Of a stretch of 64,000 nt of DNA, positions 8,571 to 17,924 are shown in pieces. The stretch comes from Micromonospora inaquosa (lineage in GTDB: Bacteria > Actinomycetota > Actinomycetes > Mycobacteriales > Micromonosporaceae), in assembly GCF_003857055.1 (NCBI RefSeq), contig NZ_QGSZ01000190.1, positions 1 to 64,000 on the forward strand, given 5' to 3'. Position 1 is the stretch's first letter, and each line of letters starts with the position of its first letter. Under the pieces are notes generated by a model. That model saw only the letters and a list, made by a program, of their open reading frames with translations. It did no database searches and was not told the DNA's origin. The translations under genes and the position numbers were made by a program.

Positions 8571-10316
8571 ATGAGTTCCGCACCTGCACAGCACGACGCA
8601 CCGATTGACGCACCGATTGACGCCACCCCAGACGGCACCGAAGAGGTGAGCGCCTTCACCGAGCTCGGGCTGCGCACCGAACTGCTGGGCGCGCTCGCCG
8701 CCCTCGGCTACGAGGAGCCGACCCCCATCCAACGGGAGGCTATCCCACCGCTGCTGGAGGGTCGGGACCTGCTGGGTCAGGCGGCCACCGGCACCGGCAA
8801 GACGGCCGCGTTCGCGCTGCCCCTACTGAACCTCATGGCGGCGCACCGCCAGGGCGGCGACCCGGTGGCGCTGGTGCTGGTGCCGACCCGGGAGCTGGCG
8901 GTGCAGGTCTCCGAGGCGTTCCACCGCTACGGCAAGGACCTCGGCGCGCGGGTGCTGCCGATCTACGGCGGGCAGCCGATCGGGCGGCAGCTGCGGGCAC
9001 TGGACAGCGGGGTGGACGTGGTGGTGGCCACCCCGGGGCGGGCCCTCGACCACATCGCCCGGGGCACCCTGCGCCTCGGCGGGCTGGCCACGGTGGTGCT
9101 CGACGAGGCCGACGAGATGCTCGACATGGGCTTCGCCGAGGACATCGAGGCGATCCTGGAGCACGCCCCGGCGCAGCGCCAGACGGTGCTCTTCTCGGCC
9201 ACCATGCCGTCGCGCATCGACGGGATGGCCCGCCAGCACCTGCGCGAGCCGGTCCGGATCGAGATCGGCCGGGAGCAGCCCGTCGCGGGTGAGGCGCCCC
9301 GGGTGCGGCAGAGCGCGTACATCGTGACCCGGGCGCACAAGCCGGCCGCGCTGGGCCGGGTGTTGGACGTGGAGTCCCCGACCGCGGCGATCGTGTTCTG
9401 CCGCAGCCGCGAAGAGGTCGACCGGTTGACCGAAACGATGAACGGTCGGGGCTACCGCTCCGAGGCGCTGCACGGTGGCATGAGCCAGGAACAGCGCGAC
9501 CGGGTCATGGGCCGGCTGCGGGCGGGCACCGCCGACCTGTTGGTGGCCACCGACGTGGCGGCCCGTGGGCTGGATGTCGAGCAGCTCACCCACGTGGTCA
9601 ACTACGACGTGCCGTCGGCGCCCGAGTCGTACGTGCACCGGATCGGTCGGGTGGGTCGGGCTGGCCGCGAGGGCGTGGCGATCACCCTCGCCGAGCCGCG
9701 TGAGCATCGGATGCTCAAGACCATCGAGCGGGTGACCGGCCAACGGATCACCATCGACAAGATCCCCACTGTGGCCGACATGCGGACCCGGCGGCTGGAG
9801 CTGACCCAGGCGGCCCTGCGCGAGAGCCTGTTGGAGGACGACCTCGACCCGTTCCGGGTGATCGTGGAGACGCTGACCGACGAGTTCGACCTGATGGAGG
9901 TCGCCCTCGCCGCGGTGAAGCTGGCTCACGAGGTGACGTCGCCGGGCTCCGACGACGAGGTGGAGATCCCGCAGGTGCCGGTCCGCGGACCGCGCGAGGG
10001 TCGACCGGAGAGCGGCGGCCGGGGCGGCGACCGGCGGGGCGGGGGCCGGCCACGCTCCGGCGGTGGCAACACCGTCCAGGTCTTCGTGGGTCTGGGCCGA
10101 CGCGCCGGGGTACGTCCGCAGGATCTGGTCGGCGCGATCACCGGGGAGACCGGCATCCGCGGCCGAGACATCGGCTCGATCGAGATCGCCGACCGGTTCT
10201 CACTGGTGGAGGTGCCGCAGGGGGTGGCCGACGAGGTGATCTCCGGGTTGCGCTCCAGCACGATCAAGGGCCGCAAGGCCACCGTGCGCCGCGACCGTGG
10301 CGGCGACGAGCGCTGA
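8571..10316 (+). CDS. DEAD-box RNA helicase with DbpA-type RNA-binding domain
   Basis: A 581-residue ATP-dependent RNA helicase. The core (about 20-390) shows the Q-motif region, Walker A ATGTGKT, DEADEMLDMG, SAT, and motif VI HRIGRVGRAGR. After a Gly/Arg-rich linker (about 470-500) comes a DbpA/CsdA-like RNA-recognition domain with VFVGLGRRAGVRPQDLVGAI. The architecture matches CsdA/DeaD proteins that remodel structured RNA in ribosome assembly and cold adaptation. The N-terminus contains a duplicated APID unit from a 13-nt direct repeat. A GC-rich hairpin follows the stop. Confidence 0.93.
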   Translation: MSSAPAQHDAPIDAPIDATPDGTEEVSAFTELGLRTELLGALAALGYEEPTPIQREAIPPLLEGRDLLGQAATGTGKTAAFALPLLNLMAAHRQGGDPVALVLVPTRELAVQVSEAFHRYGKDLGARVLPIYGGQPIGRQLRALDSGVDVVVATPGRALDHIARGTLRLGGLATVVLDEADEMLDMGFAEDIEAILEHAPAQRQTVLFSATMPSRIDGMARQHLREPVRIEIGREQPVAGEAPRVRQSAYIVTRAHKPAALGRVLDVESPTAAIVFCRSREEVDRLTETMNGRGYRSEALHGGMSQEQRDRVMGRLRAGTADLLVATDVAARGLDVEQLTHVVNYDVPSAPESYVHRIGRVGRAGREGVAITLAEPREHRMLKTIERVTGQRITIDKIPTVADMRTRRLELTQAALRESLLEDDLDPFRVIVETLTDEFDLMEVALAAVKLAHEVTSPGSDDEVEIPQVPVRGPREGRPESGGRGGDRRGGGRPRSGGGNTVQVFVGLGRRAGVRPQDLVGAITGETGIRGRDIGSIEIADRFSLVEVPQGVADEVISGLRSSTIKGRKATVRRDRGGDER

Positions 10317-10323
10317 GCACGCT

Positions 10324-10356
10324 GCCGGCGACCGCCGGGGTACGACGGTCGCCGGC
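10324..10356 (+). terminator. Hairpin terminator after the helicase gene
   Basis: An 11-bp perfect stem (10324-10334 with 10346-10356) begins 7 nt after the helicase stop codon. No U tract follows, as is usual in high-GC actinobacteria. Confidence 0.6.
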
Positions 10357-10364
10357 GATGAGGT

Positions 10365-10769
10365 TCAGAAGGCGTACGGCCCGAACCGGCCCCACGCCAC
10401 CACGGCGGCGAGGACGAGCAGCACCGCGCAGGTGATCACGCCCTGGATCTCCTTCTGACGGCCGTCCTGCGTGTCCTGCTTCTTCAGGTCGCGCAGGTGC
10501 ACCAATATGCCGCCGATCATGACGATGACCAGCCCGACGGCGGCTAGTGGGGTGAGCACTGTGGCGATACCGGTGAGTGGGGGCAGCACCAGCCCGATGG
10601 CGCCCACCACCTCGGCGGCGCCGAGCGCCTTGACCTGGGTCGGCGGGACCGGGTCCACCCACCGCATCAGCTCGCGCAACTTGTCCTTGGGCTGGGTCAG
10701 CTTGGCGAAGCCGGCGCCGGCGAAGACGACAGCGAGCAGGATCTGGATGATCCAGAGCACCACGTTCAC
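10365..10769 (-). CDS. DoxX family membrane protein
   Basis: A 134-residue protein with four predicted membrane helices and the DoxX pattern: LAVVFAGAGFAKLTQP in helix 1 and KALGAAEVVGAIGLVLPPL in helix 2. DoxX-like proteins are small quinone-associated or redox-stress membrane proteins; this one has no assigned substrate. The GTG at 10769 is preferred because GGAGG lies 7 nt upstream; an ATG further out (10796) would add nine residues without a ribosome-binding site. The gene is monocistronic and convergent with the helicase gene. Confidence 0.85.
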   Translation of the reverse strand: MNVVLWIIQILLAVVFAGAGFAKLTQPKDKLRELMRWVDPVPPTQVKALGAAEVVGAIGLVLPPLTGIATVLTPLAAVGLVIVMIGGILVHLRDLKKQDTQDGRQKEIQGVITCAVLLVLAAVVAWGRFGPYAF

Positions 10770-10851
10770 GGGGGTTCCTCCGAGGGGACGCCTCACGGCG
10801 AAGAGGTAGTTGAGGGTTCAAGCGAGACAGTAGACCTCTGTCCGCGTACCA

Positions 10852-10887
10852 AAGGACCCCCGCCGTCGGAAGACGGCGGGGGTCCTT
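10852..10887 (-). terminator. Strong hairpin terminator of lon
   Basis: A 16-bp perfect stem (10852-10867 with 10872-10887) closes on a GGAA tetraloop, 12 nt beyond the lon stop codon. The flanks are AAGG/CCTT, so it could act in either direction. Confidence 0.85.
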
Positions 10888-10899
10888 GTGGTCGGAGCC

Positions 10900-13230
10900 T
10901 CAGACCGTGAAGAGCGCCGGACCGTCCAGCGTCTTCACGTCGGCCGGGCGCAGCGCCAGGGCGAGCACGTCGGCCACGTCGGCCAGGGTGTGCACGGTCA
11001 GCGCCTCGCGCACCTCGGTCGGCAGGTCGTCCAGGTCGGGCTCGTTGCGGGCCGGGATGATCACCTCGGTGAGGCCAGCCCGGTGCGCGGCGAGCAGCTT
11101 CTGCTTCACCCCGCCGATCGGCAGCACCCGCCCGGAGAGCGTCACCTCGCCGGTCATCCCGAACTCGGGGCGGACCGGCCGGCCGGTGACCAGCGACGCC
11201 AGGGCCGTGACCATGGTGATGCCGGCGCTCGGGCCGTCCTTGGGCACCGCGCCCGCCGGGAAGTGGACGTGGATCCGGCGTCCGGCCAGCACGTTCGGGT
11301 CGATGCCGAACCGCCGCCCGTTGGAGCGCAGGTAGGACAGCGCGATGTGCGCGGACTCCTTCATCACGTCACCGAGCTGACCGGTCAGGGTCAGCCCCGG
11401 CTCGCCCTCCATGCTGGTCGCCTCGATGAAGAGCACGTCTCCACCGGCGCCGGTGACGGCCAGGCCGGTCGCCACGCCGGGCACCGCCGTGCGCTCGGCC
11501 GACTCCGGGGTGAACTTCGGTCGACCCAGGTAGGTGGCCAGGTTGTCGGTGTCGACGCGTACCGGCGACGGGTCGGTCGCCAGTGTCACCGCCACCTTGC
11601 GCAGGATCTTGGCCAGGCCACGTTCGAGTTGCCGGACGCCGGCCTCCCGGGTGTACTCCCCCGCGATCAGCGCCAACGCCTCGTCGGCGATCTCCACCTC
11701 GTCGGCGGTCAGCCCGGCCCGCTCCCGCTGCCGGGGCAGCAGGTGGTCCCGGGCGATGGCGACCTTCTCGTCCTCGGTGTAGCCGTCGAGCATGACCAGC
11801 TCCATCCGGTCCAGCAGCGGGCCGGGGATGGACTCCACCACGTTGGCGGTGGCCAGGAAGAGCACGTCGGACAGGTCGAGGTCGACCTCCAGGTAGTGGT
11901 CCCGGAAGGTGTGGTTCTGCGCCGGGTCGAGCACCTCCAGCAAGGCGGCGGCCGGGTCACCGGCGTAGCCGGCGGCCAGCTTGTCCACCTCGTCGAGGAG
12001 CACGACCGGGTTCATCGAACCGGCCTCGCGCAGCGCGCGGACGATCCGACCGGGCAGCGCACCCACGTAGGTGCGCCGGTGCCCGCGGATCTCCGCCTCG
12101 TCGCGGACGCCGCCGAGCGAGACCCGGACGAAATTGCGCCCGAGCGCCCGCGCCACTGACTCGCCGAGGCTGGTCTTACCCACCCCGGGAGGGCCGGCGA
12201 GGGCGAGTACCGCGCCGGAGCCGCGACCGCCGACCACGCCGAGGTTGCGCTCGGCACGCCGGTTGCGCACCGCCAGGTACTCCAGGATGCGGTCCTTCAC
12301 GTCGGCCAGACCGGCGTGGTCGGCGTCGAGAACCGCCCGGGCCGCGGCCAGGTCGGTGTTGTCCTCGGTACGCGTGCCCCACGGCATCTCGAGCACGGTG
12401 TCCAGCCAGGTACGGATCCAGCCCGCCTCCGGGGAGGCGTCACTGGCCCGCTCCAGCTTGCCGACCTCGCGCATGGCCGCCTCGCGTACCTTCTCGGGCA
12501 GCTCGGCGGACTCGACCCGGGACCGGTAGTCGGCGGAGCCGTCCGGCTCGTCCTCGCCCAGCTCCTTGCGGATCGCGGCCAGCTGCTGACGCAGCAGGAA
12601 CTCGCGCTGGGACTTCTCCAGCCCTTCGCGGACGTCACTGTTGATCTGCTCGGTGACCTCCTGCTCGGCGAGGTAGTCCTTTACCCAGCCGACCAGCAGC
12701 TCCAGCCGGGCGGTGACGTCCGGCGCGGCGAGCAGTTCGTTCTTCTGCTCCAGCGTCAGCCAGGGCGCGTAGCCGGCCGAGTCGGCCAGCTCGGAGAGGT
12801 CGGTCATCCGCTCCACCGCGTCGATGACCTGCCAGGCGCCCCGCTGCTGCAGCACGGAGGTCACCAGGGCGCGGTACTCGCGGGCGAGTTCCCGGGCCCG
12901 ACCGGCGTAGGCGGGTTCGTCGAGTTCGGTCGCCTCGACCCAGAGGGCGGCGCCGGGGCCGGGCACGCCGGAGCCGATCCGGGCCCGGGACAGGCCACGG
13001 ATGACGGCGGCGGGCTCACCCTCGGGCAGTCGGCCGACCTTTTCGATGGTGGCGACCACGCCGACCGGCCCGTACTCGCCGTCGATGCGCGGCACGGCCA
13101 GCAGCTGTCGGTCGCCGGTCGCCCGCGCCGCGTCGATCGCGGCCTGGGTGGTGGGGTCGAGGGTCACCGGGATGACCATGCCGGGCAGCAGCACGGCGTC
13201 GGTCAGGGGAAGTACCGGAAGAGTTGCCAT
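10900..13230 (-). CDS. lon: ATP-dependent protease Lon
   Basis: A 776-residue cytosolic AAA+ protease that degrades misfolded and regulatory proteins. In order: N-terminal substrate-binding domain starting [15 protein letters not shown], coiled-coil region (about 190-300), AAA+ module with Walker [10 protein letters not shown] and Walker [10 protein letters not shown], and the C-terminal Ser-Lys protease with catalytic Ser in [10 protein letters not shown] and Lys in [10 protein letters not shown]. The ATG at 13230 matches the usual family N-terminus; upstream in-frame sequence is unrelated to Lon. A HAIR-like inverted repeat 23 nt upstream indicates HspR heat-shock control, as reported for lon in Streptomyces. 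Confidence 0.97.
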   Translation of the reverse strand: MATLPVLPLTDAVLLPGMVIPVTLDPTTQAAIDAARATGDRQLLAVPRIDGEYGPVGVVATIEKVGRLPEGEPAAVIRGLSRARIGSGVPGPGAALWVEATELDEPAYAGRARELAREYRALVTSVLQQRGAWQVIDAVERMTDLSELADSAGYAPWLTLEQKNELLAAPDVTARLELLVGWVKDYLAEQEVTEQINSDVREGLEKSQREFLLRQQLAAIRKELGEDEPDGSADYRSRVESAELPEKVREAAMREVGKLERASDASPEAGWIRTWLDTVLEMPWGTRTEDNTDLAAARAVLDADHAGLADVKDRILEYLAVRNRRAERNLGVVGGRGSGAVLALAGPPGVGKTSLGESVARALGRNFVRVSLGGVRDEAEIRGHRRTYVGALPGRIVRALREAGSMNPVVLLDEVDKLAAGYAGDPAAALLEVLDPAQNHTFRDHYLEVDLDLSDVLFLATANVVESIPGPLLDRMELVMLDGYTEDEKVAIARDHLLPRQRERAGLTADEVEIADEALALIAGEYTREAGVRQLERGLAKILRKVAVTLATDPSPVRVDTDNLATYLGRPKFTPESAERTAVPGVATGLAVTGAGGDVLFIEATSMEGEPGLTLTGQLGDVMKESAHIALSYLRSNGRRFGIDPNVLAGRRIHVHFPAGAVPKDGPSAGITMVTALASLVTGRPVRPEFGMTGEVTLSGRVLPIGGVKQKLLAAHRAGLTEVIIPARNEPDLDDLPTEVREALTVHTLADVADVLALALRPADVKTLDGPALFTV

Positions 13231-13252
13231 CGAACACCTGCTATCGCGTTGA

Positions 13253-13273
13253 GTTGAGCGTGTCTCACTCAAG
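13253..13273 (-). promoter_or_regulatory. HAIR-like HspR operator upstream of lon
   Basis: On the minus strand the site reads CTTGAGT, seven bases, GCTCAAC. The HAIR consensus is CTTGAGT-N7-ACTCAAG: the first half-site is exact and the second matches at five of seven positions, with correct spacing. It ends 23 nt before the lon ATG. HspR would repress lon here until heat shock. Confidence 0.7.
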
Positions 13274-13330
13274 TAACAAAGCGTTCCCCTTGTTCCGGCC
13301 TGTGACCCAGACCACTCCTTCACGTGATCC

Positions 13331-13363
13331 GTCGGGTCGCCCGGGACCGGCGGGCGACCCGAC
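13331..13363 (-). terminator. Hairpin terminator of the manganese catalase gene
   Basis: A 13-bp perfect stem (13331-13343 with 13351-13363) around a 7-nt loop lies 8 nt downstream of the catalase stop codon. Confidence 0.8.
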
Positions 13364-13371
13364 GAGGCACC

Positions 13372-14241
13372 TCAGCTGAGCTTGCTCTTCACCGTGTTCA
13401 CGACCGAACCGGCCACCCCCGGATTGGTGCCGTACAGGCGGGGGTCACCCGGGGGCAGCACCGGTTCCGGCGCGTTCGCCCGCGGGTTGTCGTCGTACCG
13501 GAACTCGCCCTTGCCGTCGGGCGACGGCCCGGACGCCCAGCGTCCCTGGGCGGCGTCGGTGCCCGAGGAGAAACCCAGGTAGGTGTAGCCGTACTCCTCG
13601 GTGAACTCGCCCGAGTCCGGAAACGCCTCCGGCACCGGCATCTCCTCCAACCCGTCCTCCTTGAGCTGCTCGATCGCCGCCAGCCACATGTTCTGGTGCA
13701 TCGTGTCGCGGGCCAGCAAAAAGCGCAGCATCTGCTTGACACCCGGGTCGTCGGTCATGTGGAACAACCGGGCGACCTGGAGCCGCCCCTGCGCCTCGGC
13801 GGTGACATTGAGCTGGAAGTCGGCCAGCAGATTGCCGCTGGCGGTGACGAACGCGCCGCTCCACGGCACCCCGTTCGAGTCGGCGGGCAGGGCGCCACCA
13901 CCGCCGTGGATGAAGTGCGCCGGGTTCTCGCCGGCGTAGGTCGCGGCGCCTCCGGGATCCTCCGCGATCCCCTCGGTCAGCGACAGCGGCGCGTTGTCCA
14001 ACAGCCGGGTGATCATGGTGACGATCATCTCGACGTGGCCCATCTCCTCGGTGCCGACGTCGAGCAACAGGTCCTTGTACTTGCCGGGCAGCCGGCAGTT
14101 CCAACCCTGGAAGAGATACTGGTTGGCGACTGTCATCTCGCCCCACTTGCCGCCCAACACCTCCTGCAAGCGGCGGGCGAACGCCGCGTCCGGGCCGTCT
14201 GGTTTGGCCTCGAACTGCAGATCCTTGACGTGGCTGAACAT
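13372..14241 (-). CDS. Manganese catalase
   Basis: A 289-residue non-heme catalase that dismutates hydrogen peroxide at a dimanganese centre in a four-helix bundle. The N-terminus MFSHVKDLQFEAKPD and the ligand motif TEEMGHVEM (E-x-x-H) are typical, with later ligands in FLLARDTMHQNMW. The C-terminal tail (about 215-289) is Gly/Pro-rich and extended, as in other actinobacterial members. The ATG at 14241 has GAGGAGG four nt upstream and gives the standard family start. It lies just downstream of a histidine kinase gene but is separated by a hairpin, so it is probably transcribed independently. Confidence 0.95.
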   Translation of the reverse strand: MFSHVKDLQFEAKPDGPDAAFARRLQEVLGGKWGEMTVANQYLFQGWNCRLPGKYKDLLLDVGTEEMGHVEMIVTMITRLLDNAPLSLTEGIAEDPGGAATYAGENPAHFIHGGGGALPADSNGVPWSGAFVTASGNLLADFQLNVTAEAQGRLQVARLFHMTDDPGVKQMLRFLLARDTMHQNMWLAAIEQLKEDGLEEMPVPEAFPDSGEFTEEYGYTYLGFSSGTDAAQGRWASGPSPDGKGEFRYDDNPRANAPEPVLPPGDPRLYGTNPGVAGSVVNTVKSKLS

Positions 14242-14287
14242 CCAACCTCCTCGGTACCAGAAATAGGTAGCGAGGCCGTTCCCGCTG

Positions 14288-14330
14288 CGCTGACCCGAGC
14301 GGGCCAACCGGTGTCCCGCCCGGGTCAGCG
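14288..14330 (-). terminator. Hairpin at the 3' end of the histidine kinase gene
   Basis: A stem pairing at 15 of 16 positions (14288-14303 with 14315-14330) overlaps the last codons of the kinase gene and separates it from the catalase gene. Confidence 0.6.
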
Positions 14331-15056
14331 CGGCGGACGAACCAACGGCAGCAGCACCTCCAGGGCCACTCCACGGGGGCGCAGCCGGTGCGCCCGCAGC
14401 GCTCCCCCGTCCGTCGCGACGAGCTGCCGGGCGATCCACAGGCCCAGACCGGACATCCCGACGGCCGGCGCCGGACGCCGCAGCGCGACCAGCAGCGCAT
14501 CGTCGACCCGGCCCTCGTCGGTGACCAGGATGCTCACGCCGGTGCCGCGCACTGTGGCGTATAGCCCGACCTGCCCGTTCGGCGGACCGTGCCGCAACGC
14601 GTTCTGCACCAGGTTGACCAGCACCTGTCGAGTTCGTCCGGCCGGCACCGGGCAGGAGGCCGCCCGTCGGGTGGCCCGTGCCCGCCGACGGCCGGCCGGC
14701 ACCAACGCGGCGGCCTCCCGCAGGATGCCCGCCAGCGCGACGACCGGCTCCGGCTGCGAGGTCAACGTCAGCGCACCGGTGCTGGCGGTCGCGTCGCGCA
14801 GCAGACTCTGCAGGTGGGCGGCCTGGTCGCGGGCCAACTCGCTGATCGCCCGCCGGTCGTCACTGGTCAGCTCCCGACGCTCGTCGGCCAGCGCGCGGGT
14901 CAGCGAGGTCAGGGTGCTGACGGGCGTTCGAAACTCGTGGCACAACACCCGCAGCAGCAACTCCGAATCAGCCTCCGTCGGTCGCCTCTCGCCGGGCGTC
15001 GACTCGATGGGGTGCAACCCTCGCAGCAGGTCCCGCAAACCGTGCCGTACGCGCAT
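14325..15056 (-). CDS. Histidine kinase without an obvious sensor domain
   Basis: A 243-residue kinase made almost only of a HisKA domain (phospho-acceptor in VLCHEFRTPVST) and HATPase_c (N box NLVQNALRHG, G box MSGLGLWIARQL). No transmembrane or PAS/GAF region fits in the roughly 30 residues before the H box, so it is probably cytosolic and receives its signal through a partner. It is divergently transcribed from a NarL-type response regulator 65 nt away, the likely partner, although kinases with this type of H box more often pair with OmpR-type regulators. Confidence 0.85.
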   Translation of the reverse strand: MRVRHGLRDLLRGLHPIESTPGERRPTEADSELLLRVLCHEFRTPVSTLTSLTRALADERRELTSDDRRAISELARDQAAHLQSLLRDATASTGALTLTSQPEPVVALAGILREAAALVPAGRRRARATRRAASCPVPAGRTRQVLVNLVQNALRHGPPNGQVGLYATVRGTGVSILVTDEGRVDDALLVALRRPAPAVGMSGLGLWIARQLVATDGGALRAHRLRPRGVALEVLLPLVRPPR

Positions 15057-15121
15057 CCACCCGACTCCTCTCGTTCGGTGCGAACCCGCATGATCGGTAC
15101 CCGCTGGGGAACGGCCCAGAC

Positions 15122-15763
15122 ATGCCGGGAAGCACCACCTTGCGACTCGTAGTCGTGGACGATCACCCCCTTTTCGTCCGCGGCCTGGAGTTGCTGCTCC
15201 CGATCACCAGCAACGGCCGCGCCGAGGTGGTCGCCTCGACCGGTGACGCCGCCGCCGCGGCGGCGCTGGTCAACAGCTGCCGCCCCGACCTGGCCCTGGT
15301 CGACCTGCACATGCCTCCGCCGGGCGGCATCCGCGCGGTGGCAGCGATCCGTCGGACCACCCCACGGGTACGGGTGGTCGCGATGTCCGGCTCCGCCGCC
15401 CCCGCGTCGGCGGTGGAGGCGCTGCGGGCCGGTGCCGAGGGATTCCTGCCCAAGACCAGTGAACCGGAGGAGTTGCTGCCCCCGCTGCTGGCCATCCTCG
15501 ACGGCTGGGCGGTGCTGCCGGCCGAACTGCTTCGCGCCATGCTCCGGCCCACGCGCTGCCCGCCCGTCGACCTCGACGGCGAGGAACGGCGGCTGCTGCG
15601 GGCCATCGCCGTCGGCCGCAGCACCATCGACATCGCCGAAGAACTGCACGTCTCCGAACGGACTGTGAAACGCATGACCGCCGCGCTGCTGCGCAAGTTG
15701 CGCGTCTCGAACCGGGCCGAGGCGGCCGCCGTCGCCGGTCACAGCGGCATCCTCGGGGAATGA
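15122..15763 (+). CDS. NarL/LuxR-family response regulator
   Basis: A 213-residue regulator with a receiver domain (acidic VVDDHP, phospho-acceptor D61 in LVDLHMPPPGG, Lys in GFLPKTSE) and a C-terminal HTH (EERRLLRAIAVG to LHVSERTVKRMTAALLRKL). The receiver is somewhat degenerate after the phospho-acceptor. It faces the stand-alone histidine kinase gene across a 65-nt intergenic region and is followed 145 nt later by lsr2, which seems to have its own promoter. Confidence 0.88.
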   Translation: MPGSTTLRLVVVDDHPLFVRGLELLLPITSNGRAEVVASTGDAAAAAALVNSCRPDLALVDLHMPPPGGIRAVAAIRRTTPRVRVVAMSGSAAPASAVEALRAGAEGFLPKTSEPEELLPPLLAILDGWAVLPAELLRAMLRPTRCPPVDLDGEERRLLRAIAVGRSTIDIAEELHVSERTVKRMTAALLRKLRVSNRAEAAAVAGHSGILGE

Positions 15764-15907
15764 AGCCCCGACATCGGGCCGATTCACGGTTTTGCTCGGT
15801 AACGGAATCGCGACGCGCCGAATGAATGGAAGGCATATTGTTGCGGATTACCGGGGTGATAGGTCAGACTTTGGACACATCCCGCCGCACACAGGGAGTA
15901 ATCGGCA

Positions 15908-16255
15908 ATGGCGAGAAAAGTAATCACGGTCCTGACCGACGACCTCGACGGTGGGAAGGCCGACCGGACAGTTGAGTTCAGTCTCGACGGCGTGGCCTAC
16001 ACGATCGATGTCTCCGACGAGAATGCCGGGGTCCTGCGCAAGGCGCTCGATCCGTACATCAATGCGGGTCGGCGGATCGGGCGCGGTCCGGTGGAGAGCG
16101 CCCGTTCAGTCCGCCGGCCCGGGCGACCCGTCGGCGCGGGAATGGATCGGGAGCAGAACCGGGCCATCCGGGAATGGGCCGTCAAGAACGGCTACAAGAT
16201 TTCCGAGCGTGGCCGGATCCCGGTTGAGGTCGTCGAGGCGTACAAGAGCCGCTGA
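15908..16255 (+). CDS. lsr2: Lsr2 nucleoid-associated protein
   Basis: A 115-residue H-NS-like xenogeneic silencer that binds the minor groove of AT-rich DNA and bridges it. The N-terminal dimerisation domain begins [15 protein letters not shown]; the C-terminal DNA-binding domain ends with [19 protein letters not shown], where RGR is the AT-hook-like minor-groove contact. GGGAGT lies 9 nt before the ATG. The upstream 140 nt are noticeably AT-richer than the surroundings, which would allow autoregulation. A 16-bp hairpin follows. Confidence 0.96.
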   Translation: MARKVITVLTDDLDGGKADRTVEFSLDGVAYTIDVSDENAGVLRKALDPYINAGRRIGRGPVESARSVRRPGRPVGAGMDREQNRAIREWAVKNGYKISERGRIPVEVVEAYKSR

Positions 16256-16264
16256 CACGACTCG

Positions 16265-16302
16265 ACGACGGGGCCCCGCCGGAAACGGCGGGGCCCCGTC
16301 GT
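16265..16302 (+). terminator. Terminator of lsr2
   Basis: A 16-bp perfect stem (16265-16280 with 16287-16302) with loop GGAAAC starts 9 nt after the lsr2 stop. Confidence 0.85.
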
Positions 16303-16326
16303 GTGTCCGGGCGCCCGAAGCGACGC

Positions 16327-16357
16327 GGCGGCCGGCCACCCGGGGTGGCCGGCCGCC
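16327..16357 (-). terminator. Terminator of the secreted-protein gene
   Basis: A 15-bp stem (16327-16341 with 16343-16357) lies 14 nt beyond the stop of the minus-strand gene at 16372. Together with the lsr2 hairpin it separates two convergent genes. Confidence 0.7.
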
Positions 16358-16371
16358 GTTGATACGTCAGC

Positions 16372-17628
16372 TCAGTTGACGTCGATGCGCACCGAATCGA
16401 AGGCGGGGGTCTGGTTGGCCCGCTCCATCATCGGCAGGCGGTGCGAGCCGTCACCGGCCCAGACGGAGCACTGGGCGGTACCCGACTCCGCCAGGCCCGG
16501 AACCTGGATCGTCACCTCGTCGGGCTGAGCGCCACCGCGGCCGTCCTCGGTCGCGACGAAGAACGCCGGCACCTCCTGCGGCTCCGGCGGAGCGGTCAGG
16601 CTGTCCAACATCCGGCAGGCGGTGTGGAAGTGACCGCGGACCAGGCCCTGGTCGTTGAGCAGCGAGCTCTCCACGTAGTAGCCACCCTGACCGGCGGCCA
16701 GGAAGCGGTCCCGGATCAGGTTGCGGGTGCTGACCCGCAGGGTGAAGGGCTGGTTCTGGGCAACCTGCTCGGGGAACTGGGTGATCAGCAGCGACGGGTT
16801 GTTGGCCGCCGCGCCGACCTCACCGAACTCGGTGCTCACGCAGCGGTTGCCGGTCTGGAAACCGTCGTGCGGCTGGAGCCGGCTCTCGTCGCAGTCGTTG
16901 GCGAGCACGCCGAGCCCGGCGCCGGGCTCGGCGCCGCCGCCGTTGTTCCCACCGCCATTGTTGCCGCCACCGGGGGTGGTGGGCGTGCTGCCACCGCCGT
17001 TGTTGCCACCCGTGTTGCCGGTGGGCTGCACCTGGCACTCGGCGAGCTGGGCGAGGCCCTGCGGCCGGGGTCCGACCCGGTCGATGGCGGTGGTGATCCG
17101 GTCCAGCACGGCGCGCCGCTTGCCGGCCAACGGCTGGAGGATCGCACTGCGGATGAATGCCTCACCCTTGTTGCCCTCGGCGGCCAGCCGACGGTCCGCC
17201 TCGGCGATCTGGGTCTGCAACTGGGCGAGGTTGCGGTCCACCTCGGCCCGCGCCCGGTTCGGCACCTGCGGCAGTTTGGCCGCCACATCCGGGCAGGCGA
17301 TGGCAGTACCGGTGCCCACCGTGCCGTCCTTGCCGTCCTCGCACTCGGGGACCGACTGCTGTCCGTCACCCCAGTGATTACGTACCCATCGACCGTTCTG
17401 CCAGGTCCGAGTGGTCGAACCGGCGCCGGTCGGCGCGGTCGCGCCCGGGCTCGGCTCCACGCACTGCCCCGCAGCCGGACGTGGCTTATTTGTCCGCCGG
17501 TCCTGGGCCGACGAAATCTGAGTCACGGCGACAACTCCGCCGAAGACCGCGAGCGTGCCGACAACTGCCAGCAGACGCTTGCTCCGCGCGTTGCCGGAAG
17601 GCCGGCGCGCCCGAGTGGACCTGCGCAT
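16372..17628 (-). CDS. Secreted protein of unknown function, two domains joined by a Gly/Asn linker
   Basis: A 418-residue exported protein. An Arg-rich N-terminus (RRSTRARRPSGNARSKR) precedes one hydrophobic helix and AQDRR, a plausible signal peptide or anchor. A helical region (about 115-205) with repeated Leu/Ala heptads follows, then a Gly/Asn/Thr-Pro linker (about 215-250). The C-terminal domain (about 255-418) has conserved-looking NRCVSTEFGEVG, YYVESSLLNDQGLVRGHFH and SGTAQCSVWAGDGSH, with five Cys suggesting disulfides. I do not recognise the family with certainty. The ATG at 17628 has AAGGAGAG upstream. It is monocistronic. Confidence 0.75.
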   Translation of the reverse strand: MRRSTRARRPSGNARSKRLLAVVGTLAVFGGVVAVTQISSAQDRRTNKPRPAAGQCVEPSPGATAPTGAGSTTRTWQNGRWVRNHWGDGQQSVPECEDGKDGTVGTGTAIACPDVAAKLPQVPNRARAEVDRNLAQLQTQIAEADRRLAAEGNKGEAFIRSAILQPLAGKRRAVLDRITTAIDRVGPRPQGLAQLAECQVQPTGNTGGNNGGGSTPTTPGGGNNGGGNNGGGAEPGAGLGVLANDCDESRLQPHDGFQTGNRCVSTEFGEVGAAANNPSLLITQFPEQVAQNQPFTLRVSTRNLIRDRFLAAGQGGYYVESSLLNDQGLVRGHFHTACRMLDSLTAPPEPQEVPAFFVATEDGRGGAQPDEVTIQVPGLAESGTAQCSVWAGDGSHRLPMMERANQTPAFDSVRIDVN

Positions 17629-17924
17629 CGAATTGCTCTCCTTCTCGATCCGGTAGTAAATTTCTGCCCTCGGCGGACCGACGGATGTGAGGTGGCACGG
17701 CCGCGGCAGGGACCCACCGTGACCTACCCGGTAATGCGTCGATGGCCGACGATGCCCTTTCCGCACCGTCTCCCGCGCCCGGTGGACGCGGATGGGGAGA
17801 TCCTGTTCATTCGCGCAGGAGTACGGGGCCCCGGCCGGGAAGGTTCAACTGACGCACAGGAAATTGCCGCGACCCGGCACGGAGCCGGCGCGGAGCGGGG
17901 ATCAGCAGGCGAAACGGGCGCTGG

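Noticed and set aside
8601-8627. Thirteen-nt direct repeat at the helicase start
   Set aside because: It only duplicates an APID unit in a disordered N-terminus and has no evident regulatory meaning.
17629-17924. Possible riboswitch leader for the secreted-protein gene
   Set aside because: I looked for ydaO-type and other known riboswitch consensus segments and found none; only ordinary GC-rich sequence and a ribosome-binding site.
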